Shown piece after piece: positions 34,753-43,661 of a DNA stretch of 64,000 nt. The stretch is from Dyadobacter crusticola DSM 16708 (GTDB lineage: Bacteria; Bacteroidota; Bacteroidia; Cytophagales; Spirosomataceae): NCBI RefSeq assembly GCF_000701505.1, contig NZ_JNJB01000013.1, positions 1 to 64,000 on the forward strand, given 5' to 3'. The position numbers and the translations under genes were made by a program. The first letter of the stretch is position 1, and each line of letters opens with the position of its first letter. The notes beneath the pieces were generated by a model that saw nothing but the letters and a program-made list of their open reading frames with translations, was not told the origin of the DNA and did no database searches.

Positions 34753-36446
34753 ACTACCTTGACTGGATTGTACTTTCCCTTACATTAATATTTGTTGTTT
34801 GTTACGGAATATACCGCAGCCGCCAGAAACAGACGGTCGATTCCTTTCTGCTGGCAGGACAGTCAATGCCGTGGTACCACGTGACTTTGTCACTCATGGC
34901 CACGCAGGCCAGTGCAATCACATTTCTTTCTGCGCCCGGACAGGCTTATACCGACGGAATGCGCTTCGTCCAGTTCTATTTCGGCTTACCGCTCGCGATG
35001 GTGGTGCTTTGCATTACATTCGTCCCCAAGTTTGGTAAGCTCAAAGTCTTTACCGCCTACGAATTCCTGGAAGGCCGGTTTGACCTTCGAACCCGCGGAT
35101 TAACTGCCTTTCTGTTTTTGCTGCAACGCGGACTTTCCACCGGACTTTCCATTTACGCACCCTCACTGATCCTTTCGGCGATCCTGGGTTGGGATATTAC
35201 GTGGACTAACATTATCTGTGGCGGGATTGTAATGCTTTACACCGTCGCCGGCGGGTCCCAGGCCGTTTCTCACACGCATTTGCAGCAAATGGGCATTATT
35301 ACCATTGGTATGGTAGTAGCTGGCGTAATGGTTGTCAAATTCCTCCCGGATGATGTTTCCTTTTCGGATGCGGTGCATGTAGCAGGCAAAATGGGGAAGG
35401 TTAACCTGATCGATTTCAGCTTTGACCTGAACAACCGCTATAATGTGTGGTCCGGATTGATCGGCGGCTTTTTCCTGCAACTCTCCTACTTCGGTACCGA
35501 TCAATCGCAGGTCGGCAGGTTTCTGACCGGCAGCTCGCAGGGACAAAGTAAGCTCGGGTTGGCTATGAACGGACTTTTGAAAATACCGATGCAATTCCTG
35601 ATCCTGCTGGTGGGTATACTGGTCTTTGCATTCTATCAGTTCAACACGCCGCCGCTGTTCTTTAACCAGACGGTAGTGGATAAGGTGAAAACAAGTCAGT
35701 ATGCCGCACAATATCAGGAGCTGGAAAGAAAGCACGAGGAGGTTCAGGATCAAAAACGTCCTTACGTAATGCAGCTGACCAAGGCGTTGCGAGAAGACGA
35801 TGAAACTGCCATTCGTGCAAACGGGGATATGCTCTCTGCATTGGATAAAAAGGTCAATGATCTGAGAGCAGACGCGAAAACACTGCTTTCCAAGGCTGAC
35901 GGGAATGATATTAATGACGTGAATTACATTTTCCTGCGGTTTGTAATCGATTACCTGCCTGTGGGAATGGTCGGACTTCTGATCGCGGTAATCCTGCTGG
36001 CCTCGATGGGCTCGGTAGCAGCAGCTTATAATTCACTCGCTTCTTGTACCGTGGTTGACATTTACAAAAGAATGATCCGGAAAGACAGCGACGACCGCGA
36101 CTATGTGAAAGCTTCACGCTGGGCTACATTCTTCTGGGGTATCTTCTGCATTTTCGTCGCACAGTATGCTTCCCGCCTGGGCAGTATGATCGAGGCAGTT
36201 AATATTCTCGGGTCTTTGTTTTACGGCGTTATACTGGGAATATTTCTGGTTGCATTCTATTTCAAAAAGATTGGAAGCCGGGCTGTATTCTGGGGAAGTG
36301 TACTGGGAGAGATCTTTGTCGTAATCAGTTATATGACCGAGCTGACTGCCTTTTTGTGGCTAAACCTCATCGGCTGCGTGCTGGTGATCACTTTCGCCTG
36401 GATCATCGAGTCGATCTGGCCTGAACCCAACCGCCAGCCTGCCTGA
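34749..36446 (+). CDS. SSS-family sodium:solute symporter
   Basis: A 565-residue transporter with about 13 membrane spans. Family marks are DSFLLAGQSMPWYHVTLSLMATQASAI shortened here to its core SLMATQASAITFLS, AYEFLEGRFDLRTRG, GGSQAVSHTHLQQM, YFGTDQSQVGRFL and ASMGSVAAAYNSLAS. A soluble insert rich in charged residues (about 315-390) lies between two spans (after FNQTVVDK, ending before YIFLRFVIDYLPVG), which is typical of Bacteroidota sugar-type members. Next to two rhamnosidase genes, the likely substrate is a released sugar such as rhamnose, but this cannot be read from sequence. A bidirectional terminator follows 57 bases downstream. Confidence 0.88.
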   Translation: MNYLDWIVLSLTLIFVVCYGIYRSRQKQTVDSFLLAGQSMPWYHVTLSLMATQASAITFLSAPGQAYTDGMRFVQFYFGLPLAMVVLCITFVPKFGKLKVFTAYEFLEGRFDLRTRGLTAFLFLLQRGLSTGLSIYAPSLILSAILGWDITWTNIICGGIVMLYTVAGGSQAVSHTHLQQMGIITIGMVVAGVMVVKFLPDDVSFSDAVHVAGKMGKVNLIDFSFDLNNRYNVWSGLIGGFFLQLSYFGTDQSQVGRFLTGSSQGQSKLGLAMNGLLKIPMQFLILLVGILVFAFYQFNTPPLFFNQTVVDKVKTSQYAAQYQELERKHEEVQDQKRPYVMQLTKALREDDETAIRANGDMLSALDKKVNDLRADAKTLLSKADGNDINDVNYIFLRFVIDYLPVGMVGLLIAVILLASMGSVAAAYNSLASCTVVDIYKRMIRKDSDDRDYVKASRWATFFWGIFCIFVAQYASRLGSMIEAVNILGSLFYGVILGIFLVAFYFKKIGSRAVFWGSVLGEIFVVISYMTELTAFLWLNLIGCVLVITFAWIIESIWPEPNRQPA

Positions 36447-36502
36447 CAAACCCATTGTTGCACTGATCAGCACAATTCCATTTTTTTATAAAATTCTTTA
36501 AA

Positions 36503-36528
36503 GAAAATGCCGCTTACAGCGGCTTTTT
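36503..36528 (+). terminator. Intrinsic terminator after the symporter gene
   Basis: GCCGCT, loop TAC, AGCGGC (36509-36523), followed by TTTTT and preceded by an A-rich run (AAGAAAA), so it may act in both directions. Confidence 0.8.
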
Positions 36529-36613
36529 CCGCTATAGCCTTGAAACTATTCTTGTGCTTTAATCCTTAATAAATGCAATTGAGCTGTGTGGAAGCTTTTT
36601 CCTGCGTCTTATA

Positions 36614-36630
36614 TGTAACCGTTTGTTACA
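36614..36630. promoter_or_regulatory. Palindrome TGTAAC-N5-GTTACA, candidate operator for the efflux operon
   Basis: A perfect 6-bp inverted repeat around CGTTT, 160 bases before the TolC-like gene and overlapping a possible -33 TTTG (36622-36625). Operators of TetR/AcrR-type repressors of RND pumps often look like this. No TetR gene lies in the window. Confidence 0.4.
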
Positions 36631-36790
36631 AAATTTTACCTTAATGTTTATCAGTATGTTGCCGCACTTCTCCTTCCTGTTAAGGTCTGATCTGCTGTTT
36701 GTACCCGCAGACAGCTGACGCTGTTCAGCCAGTGTTAGTACAATCCCCGTTGCAGATCACATTATCTCTTTATTCAAAAAAATTTACTAA

Positions 36791-38155
36791 ATGAAGTATT
36801 TGTCAAAGCCACAAAAACTATTGCGTTTGGCAGTTGGCTCGGCAGTCCTGTTTTTGAACTCTTTCCACATACTCCTTGGCCAGGCGATTACCCGGCCCGC
36901 CGATCAGGCGCCGGAATTGGAACAGGCTACATTGCAGGATGTTGTTGCTTACGCAATCAAGAACCAGCCGGTCATTCAGCAGTCGCTGATCGATGAACGC
37001 ATTACCGAAAACCAGATCAGAAGCCGCCTTGCAGACTGGTATCCGCAGATCAACTTTAATTACAATTTGCAGCACAATTTCATTGTGCAAACCAGCATTA
37101 TCGCGGGAAACCCTGTTAAGCTGGGTGTGAGTAACATTTCCTCTGCGCAGTTTACCCTATCTCAGCAGATCTTCAACCGGGATGTCTTACTGGCCAATCA
37201 AACCAAGCGTGATGTGCAGCTCGCCGCTTCTCAAAATACAGCCAACAACAAAACGGACCTGGCGGTCAGTGTCTCTAAGGCATTTTACGACGTAATCGCC
37301 ACTTCCCAGCAGGTTGATGTTGCAGAAGAAGACATTGTGCGGCTTGAAAGAAGCTTGCGTGATGCGGAAAATCAGTACAAGTCAGGCATTGCAGACAAGA
37401 TTGACTATAAAAGAGCGACAATCTCGCTTAATAACACACGCGCCAATAAGAAAGGCAATGAGGAAATTCTGAAAGCGAAGATCGAATATCTCAAATCGCT
37501 GATGGGCTATCCCCTCAACAAAGCATTGAATATCACCTATGATACCTTGCAAATGGAACGTGAGATCATGCTGGATACCTTGCAAAATGTAGATTTTACG
37601 ACCAGGATCGAGTATCAGATCCTTTCCACCCAGCGCAAGCTGCAGGAAGCCAATATTCAGTATAATAAATGGAGCTATCTGCCGAATATCGCGCTGAATG
37701 GAGCTTATAACCTGAACTTCCAAAATAACCAGTTTACGGATTTGTATGCCAAAAACTACCCTAACTCATTTGGATTGCTGACACTGTCACTTCCCATTTT
37801 TCAGGGCGGCAGAAGAAAAGCAAACCTGAGACAGTCTGAATGGCAGCTGCGAAGGCTGGACTGGGAAGTAAAAGGACTTCAAAACAATGTTAATGCCGAA
37901 TACGCCGCAGCGCTGGCCAACTACAAAGGCAATTTGACAGACCTTCTGGCCCAGAAAGAAAATGTGGACCTGGCGCGCGAGGTATACGATGTGATACAGC
38001 TTCAATATAAATCAGGTATCAAAACCTACCTCGAAGTGGTTACATCGGAAACGGATTTGAGATTAGCCAGAATCAATTATTACAATGCGCTGTATCAGGT
38101 ACTTGCCAGCAAAATCGATGTGCAGAGAGCCCTCGGCCAGATCAATTACCTCTAA
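36791..38155 (+). CDS. TolC-family outer-membrane efflux protein
   Basis: A 454-residue outer-membrane factor with a signal peptide (RLAVGSAVLFLNSFHILLGQA) and two copies of the OEP repeat. Marks: LQDVVAYAIKNQPVIQQS, DWYPQINFNYNLQHN, QFTLSQQIFNR, then in the second half WSYLPNIALNGAYNLNFQNN, GLLTLSLPIFQGGRRKANL, YKSGIKTYLEVVTSETDLRLA and NYYNALYQVLASKIDVQRALG. Trimers form the channel through the outer membrane and periplasm for the RND pump encoded next. The gene order outer-membrane factor, adaptor, pump is unusual compared with Proteobacteria (adaptor first) but common in Bacteroidota. The adaptor gene starts 42 bp downstream. Confidence 0.9.
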   Translation: MKYLSKPQKLLRLAVGSAVLFLNSFHILLGQAITRPADQAPELEQATLQDVVAYAIKNQPVIQQSLIDERITENQIRSRLADWYPQINFNYNLQHNFIVQTSIIAGNPVKLGVSNISSAQFTLSQQIFNRDVLLANQTKRDVQLAASQNTANNKTDLAVSVSKAFYDVIATSQQVDVAEEDIVRLERSLRDAENQYKSGIADKIDYKRATISLNNTRANKKGNEEILKAKIEYLKSLMGYPLNKALNITYDTLQMEREIMLDTLQNVDFTTRIEYQILSTQRKLQEANIQYNKWSYLPNIALNGAYNLNFQNNQFTDLYAKNYPNSFGLLTLSLPIFQGGRRKANLRQSEWQLRRLDWEVKGLQNNVNAEYAAALANYKGNLTDLLAQKENVDLAREVYDVIQLQYKSGIKTYLEVVTSETDLRLARINYYNALYQVLASKIDVQRALGQINYL

Positions 38156-38197
38156 GCGGTTGACCCAATCACAGATATCAATAGAAATTACCCAGTT

Positions 38198-39307
38198 ATG
38201 CTCAAAAGTACCATGAAATATTATCCCGTTGCAGCCCTCCTGTTGATCGTAGTGGCTTGCGGAAAGAAAGACCAGCAGCAACAGCAGCCTGCTCAGCCAC
38301 CGGCAGTCGCAGTGAAAATGGAGCAGGTGACCACCAGCGAGGCTTCCTACTATGATGAATATCCCGGTACTGTTGTACCATTGAACGAGATCGAGCTGCG
38401 CCCGCAGGTGACAGGCTTTGTTACAGGTATTCATTTCAAAGACGGCGCAAGGGTTAGGAAAGGCCAGCTGCTCTACTCGATCGATGCACAGCTTTATAAT
38501 GCCAACTATGAGCAGGCAGTAGCTAACCTGAACGTACAGGAAGCCAATCTGGCACGCGCTCAGAAAGACGCAGACCGTTACCATGAGCTGGAAAAGAATG
38601 ACGCTGTTGCTAAACAGCTCGTTGACAATGCAGATGCAGCTCTTGAAGTCGCAAGAAGGCAGGCAGAAGCTGCCAAGGCCAATATCAAGGCGGTTCAAAC
38701 GAGCGTGCGGTACACCCAGGTGCAGGCGCCGTTCGATGGCGTAATCGGCATTTCAGCGGTTAAAGTTGGCGCTGCGGTATCCGCCGGTCAGACTGTTTTG
38801 AATACAGTTTCAACTGACAACCAGCTCGCCGTTGATTTCAATGTCGACCAGAAAGAGATCTACCGCTTTTCGACACTGATGAAAAACGCCAAGGCGAACG
38901 ACTCTACTTTCACATTAAAATTTGGTGCTGACATATACCCGGTACCTGGCAAGCTGGCGCTACTCGACAGAGCAGTGGACCCGCAGACGGGGACCATCAA
39001 AGCCAGATTGGTATTTCCCAATCAGAATAACAGCCTGCGCCCCGGAATGAGCGGAACGGTACGCGTGCTCAACAATGCAGCTGCCAAATCGGTGGTGATC
39101 CCGTACAAAGCGGTAACCGAGCAGCTGGGCGAATTCTTCGTGTACGTGGCAGGCGACAGCAGCAAGGTAAGCCAGCGTAGGGTGACCCTGGGAACCGCAA
39201 TCGGACCGAATGTGATCGTGAAGGAAGGTCTTAAAGAAGGAGAAAAAATCGCCGTTGAAGGCGTGCAAAACCTAAGAGAAGGGGCGGTTATCAAAGAAGG
39301 TAATTAA
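38198..39307 (+). CDS. RND efflux periplasmic adaptor lipoprotein (AcrA-like)
   Basis: A 369-residue membrane-fusion protein. The lipobox VVAC places the lipidated Cys at residue 21, followed by a Gln/Pro-rich linker. The lipoyl half (PGTVVPLNEIELRPQVTGFV, FKDGARVRKGQLLYSID) and its partner (YTQVQAPFDGVIGISAVKVG) flank a helical hairpin (residues about 100-165). A beta-barrel and membrane-proximal domain follow (VDFNVDQKEI, GKLALLDRAVDPQTGTIKA, LRPGMSGTVRV, VIPYKAVTEQLG, EGLKEGEKIAVEGVQNLREG). It links the pump to the TolC-like protein. Another ATG at 38213 is possible, but both keep the signal. Confidence 0.92.
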   Translation: MLKSTMKYYPVAALLLIVVACGKKDQQQQQPAQPPAVAVKMEQVTTSEASYYDEYPGTVVPLNEIELRPQVTGFVTGIHFKDGARVRKGQLLYSIDAQLYNANYEQAVANLNVQEANLARAQKDADRYHELEKNDAVAKQLVDNADAALEVARRQAEAAKANIKAVQTSVRYTQVQAPFDGVIGISAVKVGAAVSAGQTVLNTVSTDNQLAVDFNVDQKEIYRFSTLMKNAKANDSTFTLKFGADIYPVPGKLALLDRAVDPQTGTIKARLVFPNQNNSLRPGMSGTVRVLNNAAAKSVVIPYKAVTEQLGEFFVYVAGDSSKVSQRRVTLGTAIGPNVIVKEGLKEGEKIAVEGVQNLREGAVIKEGN

Positions 39308-39345
39308 TCCGGTCCTCTTGTCGCATTTAATATAATCCAGTAAAA

Positions 39346-42300
39346 ATGATTGCAGATATTTTTATAAAAAGACCCGTCACCGCCATTGTCACCTCCGTGG
39401 TGCTGGTTTTGGTGGGCCTGATCGCCCTGACTATCCTGCCAGTGGCCCAGTACCCCGACGTAACCCCGCCCACGGTAACGGTGAGCGGTAACTTTACGGG
39501 AGCGGATGCCCAGACGGTCGAGCAGACTACCACTACGCCCATTGAAACCCAGATCAATGGTACGCCGGGTATGACTTACATGTCAAGTAACTCCACCAGC
39601 AGCGGACAAAGCAGCATCAACGTCGTTTTCGACGTGGGAACGGACGTAAACATTGCGGCTTTGGACGTTCAAAACCGCGTAAGTGTGGCTGAGCCAACAT
39701 TGCCTGACGCGGTAAAACGCCTCGGACTTACCGTGCGGAAGCGCCAGCCGAGTATCATGATTGTTCTTGCGTTGTACTCGCCTAATGGAACCCACGACGC
39801 GCAGTTCATTGGTAACTACGCCAACATTTACCTGAAAGACGCATTACAGCGTGTAAAAGGTGTTGGTGATATCGTGTCAAGAGCAGATGATTTTGGTATG
39901 CGTATCTGGCTCGATCCCGATAAGCTCGCTAACCTCCGCATGACACCCGCCGACGTTTCAGCTGCATTGGCTGAGCAAAACTTGCAGGTGGCTGCCGGTA
40001 CCATCGGTGGAAACCCGCAACCAGGCACACAGACCTTTGAGTACAGTGTTTTGACAAACAGCCGGTTGAATACCAAAGAGCAGTTTGACAACATCATCGT
40101 CCGCGCCTCTCCCGAAGACGGAAGCGTGGTTTACCTGCGCGATGTGGCACGGGTAGAGCTGGGTAAGTTTGATTATGCGTCCAATGCATTCGTACAAGGT
40201 AAGCCGGCCGCTTTCGTGCTGATCTATCAGGCGCCGGGTGCAAACGCATTGGCTACCTACGATGGTGTGATGAAGGCTTTGCAGGAAATGAAGAAAACAT
40301 TCCCGAAAGACATTGACTATGTAATTCCAAACGAGACTGCAACTGTGGTGCGGGTATCTATTGAAGAGGTGCTCAAAACTTTTGCAGAAGCGATGGTACT
40401 TGTAGTGATCGTAGTGTTTTTGTTTTTGCAAAACTGGCGCGCGACTCTAATCCCGATTCTTGCGATCCCTGTTTCGCTGATTGGCACGCTGATATTCTTC
40501 ATTCCATTCGGTTTTACGATCAACACTTTGACGTTGTTTGCATTCGTACTGGCGATTGGTATCGTGGTAGATGATGCGATTGTGGTCGTCGAGGCGGTGC
40601 AGCATTATATTGATGAAAAGAAAATGTCGCCGAGAGAAGCTACTGTTCAGGCGATGAAAGATATCTCCGGCCCCGTTATCGCGATTGCATTGATCCTTGC
40701 TGCTGTGTTTGTACCGGTAAGTTTTGTGCCAGGTATCGTAGGAAGACTTTATCAGCAGTTTGCGATCACAATTGCGGTTTCTGTACTCCTTTCTGCATTC
40801 GTCGCATTGTCGCTGACCCCGGCTTTGTGCTCGATCATGCTGAAACCATCCAAAGGAGAAAACGATAAGAAAAACGCATTGGAAAAATTCTTTGATCGTT
40901 TCAACAGGTGGTTTGATAAAGTCTCACGCGGCTATACCCGCGGCGTGTCCAAATGGATCAAAGCGACGCCCCTGGTGCTGGTGATGATGGTTTGTCTTTT
41001 CGTAGGTCTTTTCTTTTTGTTCAAAAACAAACCTTCCGGATTTATTCCTGTGGAAGATGAAGGGCGGCTTTTTGTAACTTATGAAATGCAGGAGGCTACG
41101 TCGACAACGCGTAACATCGCGATGCTCAAAGAAATCATGAAGCGGATCGGTACCATTCCCGAAGTACGCGTTGCAGGTGGTCTGGCTGGTCTTAACGTAG
41201 TGAGTTTCTCAAACAAGTCCAACGTCGGAACCCTGTTCCTGAGCTTGCAGCCCTGGGCCGACCGTAAAGGAGCCGAGCACCACGTGCAGGCTGTGATCAA
41301 GCAGATCCAGCAAAAAACGGCTGACATCAAGGAAGCAAGGGTACTGGCTATTGCCCCACCCGCGATCCCTGGTCTCGGTGCGACTTCCGGTTTTACATTC
41401 CAGTTGCAACAGTCGACAAGTACCGACAATATCCAGCAATTTGAAGGTGTAATGCGTAACTTCTTGGGAGAGGTCAACAAGCGTCCTGAAATTGCAATGG
41501 CGTATACCTTCTTCAATGCGAGAACGCCAAGTTACCAGATCGATGTAGACCGTGAAAAGACCAAGAAGCTAGGGGTAAGGGTATCAGACGTATTCAGCTC
41601 GCTCTCTACATTACTGGGTAGCAGCTATGTGAACGATTTTAACCTTTACGGCCGTAACTTCCGCGTGATGGTGCAGGCCGACAGTAGCTACCGGTCTTCT
41701 CTCGACAAAATCCAGAAATTTTATGTCCGTAACCAGGCAGGGAACATGATTCCTTTAAGCGCGCTGGTTACCTCCAAAGTAGTAGAAAACCCTGCTTTGA
41801 TTTCGCACTATAACATTTACCGTTCGGTGGAGATCAATGGTACGCCGAAGCCGGGATACAGCTCCGGGCAGGCTATTCAGGCCCTGCGCGAGGTAGCACA
41901 GAAGCTGCCGGCCGGTTACAGCTACGAATTCTCGGGTATGAGTAGCGAGGAGATCAAGGCTGGTGACAGTACAACCACGATCTTCGCTATCTCAATCATA
42001 TTCGTATTCCTCTTCCTGGCTGCATTGTACGAAAGCTGGTCGATTCCATTCTCTGTACTTTTTGCAGTACCAATTGGTGCATTCGGATCCATTTTGACGC
42101 TGACTTTCCTGCCGAATCTGTCCAATAACATCTATGCACAGATCGGTTTGATCACATTGATCGGTCTGGCAGCCAAAAACGCGATCCTGATCGTCGAATT
42201 CGCGAAAGAGCGCGTCGACCACGGTATGGAGCTGGTAGCAGCTACGCTCGAAGCGGTACAGCTGCGTTTGAGGCCGATTATCATGACGTCGCTGGCATTT

Positions 42301-42522
42301 ATCCTCGGGGTACTTCCGCTTGCATTTGCGAGTGGTGCCGCGGCCGAGTCACGTAAGACGATCGGATGGACTGTATTTGGTGGTATGCTTGCCGCCACTT
42401 CGCTGGCGATATTCGTTGTACCGGTACTGTTTGTTGCCATCGAAAAGCTGGCAATGGGCAAAAAAGGTCACCACAAGAAAGACGATGGCAGTACGCCGGC
42501 CACCGAGCAGGCAATTGTCTGA
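39346..42522 (+). CDS. RND multidrug efflux pump, HAE1 type (AcrB/MexB-like)
   Basis: A 1058-residue inner-membrane proton antiporter of normal length for the family. Visible marks are IADIFIKRPVTAIVTSVVLVLVG at the first span (core FIKRPVTAIVTS), QYPDVTPPTVTVSGNFTGAD, the proton-relay helix GIVVDDAIVVVEAV in span 4, GPVIAIALILAAVFVPVSF, SGFIPVEDEG opening the second half, and GLAAKNAILIVEFAKE in span 10. Two large periplasmic porter/docking regions lie between spans 1-2 and 7-8. The C-terminus ends in a Lys/His-rich tail. Substrates cannot be told from sequence. It lies 38 bp after the adaptor and closes the operon before a strong terminator. Confidence 0.94.
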   Translation: MIADIFIKRPVTAIVTSVVLVLVGLIALTILPVAQYPDVTPPTVTVSGNFTGADAQTVEQTTTTPIETQINGTPGMTYMSSNSTSSGQSSINVVFDVGTDVNIAALDVQNRVSVAEPTLPDAVKRLGLTVRKRQPSIMIVLALYSPNGTHDAQFIGNYANIYLKDALQRVKGVGDIVSRADDFGMRIWLDPDKLANLRMTPADVSAALAEQNLQVAAGTIGGNPQPGTQTFEYSVLTNSRLNTKEQFDNIIVRASPEDGSVVYLRDVARVELGKFDYASNAFVQGKPAAFVLIYQAPGANALATYDGVMKALQEMKKTFPKDIDYVIPNETATVVRVSIEEVLKTFAEAMVLVVIVVFLFLQNWRATLIPILAIPVSLIGTLIFFIPFGFTINTLTLFAFVLAIGIVVDDAIVVVEAVQHYIDEKKMSPREATVQAMKDISGPVIAIALILAAVFVPVSFVPGIVGRLYQQFAITIAVSVLLSAFVALSLTPALCSIMLKPSKGENDKKNALEKFFDRFNRWFDKVSRGYTRGVSKWIKATPLVLVMMVCLFVGLFFLFKNKPSGFIPVEDEGRLFVTYEMQEATSTTRNIAMLKEIMKRIGTIPEVRVAGGLAGLNVVSFSNKSNVGTLFLSLQPWADRKGAEHHVQAVIKQIQQKTADIKEARVLAIAPPAIPGLGATSGFTFQLQQSTSTDNIQQFEGVMRNFLGEVNKRPEIAMAYTFFNARTPSYQIDVDREKTKKLGVRVSDVFSSLSTLLGSSYVNDFNLYGRNFRVMVQADSSYRSSLDKIQKFYVRNQAGNMIPLSALVTSKVVENPALISHYNIYRSVEINGTPKPGYSSGQAIQALREVAQKLPAGYSYEFSGMSSEEIKAGDSTTTIFAISIIFVFLFLAALYESWSIPFSVLFAVPIGAFGSILTLTFLPNLSNNIYAQIGLITLIGLAAKNAILIVEFAKERVDHGMELVAATLEAVQLRLRPIIMTSLAFILGVLPLAFASGAAAESRKTIGWTVFGGMLAATSLAIFVVPVLFVAIEKLAMGKKGHHKKDDGSTPATEQAIV

Positions 42523-42541
42523 TCAACCGGCATAATATTTT

Positions 42542-42582
42542 AAAACGGAGCTTTGGGGGTCACCCCGGAGCTCCGTTTTTTT
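42542..42582 (+). terminator. Strong intrinsic terminator of the RND operon
   Basis: AACGGAGCT (42544-42552) pairs with AGCTCCGTT (42569-42577). The loop holds a second stem GGGG-TCA-CCCC. Seven T follow from 42576. It begins 20 bases after the pump stop. Confidence 0.88.
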
Positions 42583-42616
42583 GTTACCTTTTCAAAAAAG
42601 ATCTTTCAAGCAGTTT

Positions 42617-43519
42617 ATGTACGTAAAACAAGTATTTTCGATCTGGCGGCTGCTGAGAGGTATCTGGGCCGGAGTTCTCGCTGTTACCCTCTACGCAACC
42701 CTCGTCTTCTATCTTTACAGTACTCAAAACTGGCATTTTCTATCTTTTCCAATCTCCATTATCACCATTCTGGGCACAGCACTTTCGCTGCTGCTGGGAT
42801 TCCGTACCAACTCGGCTTACGACCGCTGGTGGGAAGCACGAAAGATTTGGGGCGCAATCGTGAACGACAGCCGTACGCTGATACGCCAGTCAAGCGCATT
42901 CATCAGTACAGAGCGAAATGAAAAAGACGAGGTTGTTTCCAATCTGGCCCATTTGCAGATTGCCTGGTGCTACGCTTTGGCCAATTCATTGAGAAAAAAC
43001 CAGGTGCTCGTCTACGCCGACCTGCATTTGAGCGCAAGCGAGCACGACTATGTGGCTTCTCAGGATAATATCCCCAATGCGATCCTGAACCTGATCCAGT
43101 TTAAAATGGCAGAGCTGCACGAGCAGGGTAAAATTCCGACTTTGCTATACCAGAACATCGACGATACGATCCAGAGGTTGTGTAACTCCATGGGAATGTG
43201 CGAGCGCATTAAGAACACAGTTTTCCCAACTCAGTACAGCTTTTTTGTCTTGCTGGTTATATTTATTTTCACATTGATCCTGCCCATGGGACTTGTAGAA
43301 AGCATCGGAAGGATCGCCATACCGATCACCTTTGTGATCTCTTTTCTTTTCTTCTACGTGGAATGGATCGCCTATATCCTGCAAAACCCATTCGAAAACA
43401 GCCCCAACGATATCCCGATGACCTCGCTATCCCGAACAATCGAAATCAACCTGCTGCAACTGATCGGAGCAGACAAAATCCCCGAGAAGATCCTGCCGAA
43501 GAATGGGATAGTGATGTAA
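42617..43519 (+). CDS. Bestrophin-family (UPF0187) membrane channel
   Basis: A 300-residue protein of the bestrophin/YneE family with about four hydrophobic spans (LLRGIWAGVLAVTLYATLVF, FPISIITILGTALSLLLGF, FFVLLVIFIFTLILPMGL, IPITFVISFLFFYVEWIAY). The family mark NSAYDRWWEARKIWGAI is intact, as are NPFENSPNDIPM and SLSRTIEINLLQL near the end. Bacterial members form pentameric ion channels. The ATG at 42617 is used; an in-frame TTG at 42581 lies inside the RND terminator. Only 34 bases separate that terminator from the ATG, leaving hardly any room for a separate promoter, so it may depend on read-through or on promoter elements inside the hairpin. Confidence 0.87.
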   Translation: MYVKQVFSIWRLLRGIWAGVLAVTLYATLVFYLYSTQNWHFLSFPISIITILGTALSLLLGFRTNSAYDRWWEARKIWGAIVNDSRTLIRQSSAFISTERNEKDEVVSNLAHLQIAWCYALANSLRKNQVLVYADLHLSASEHDYVASQDNIPNAILNLIQFKMAELHEQGKIPTLLYQNIDDTIQRLCNSMGMCERIKNTVFPTQYSFFVLLVIFIFTLILPMGLVESIGRIAIPITFVISFLFFYVEWIAYILQNPFENSPNDIPMTSLSRTIEINLLQLIGADKIPEKILPKNGIVM

Positions 43520-43661
43520 TGATTCAGGAGAAATGAGCCCCTGCCCTGATTAGATTCGGAAGTTACCTGCATTTTACACATCGACAGGCGTTATCCGCAC
43601 AATCCCATCTTTTCCAGCCGCCATGCTGCTTGATCTTTGCCATGAACCAAACTTTTGAAGT

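Larger units (their letters stand above)
36447..36790. other. Intergenic region between symporter and RND efflux operon
   Basis: A 344-bp spacer containing a strong terminator and a 17-bp palindrome, listed separately. The remainder is AT-rich with no coding frame. No exact TTTG/TAnnTTTG pair was found for the efflux operon; the nearest is TTTG at 36622 with TAATGTTT at 36642-36649. Confidence 0.5.

Noticed and set aside
38063..38698. Minus-strand open frame of 211 codons
   Set aside because: It overlaps the end of the TolC-like gene and the adaptor gene on the opposite strand; its Cys- and Leu-rich product has no family features.
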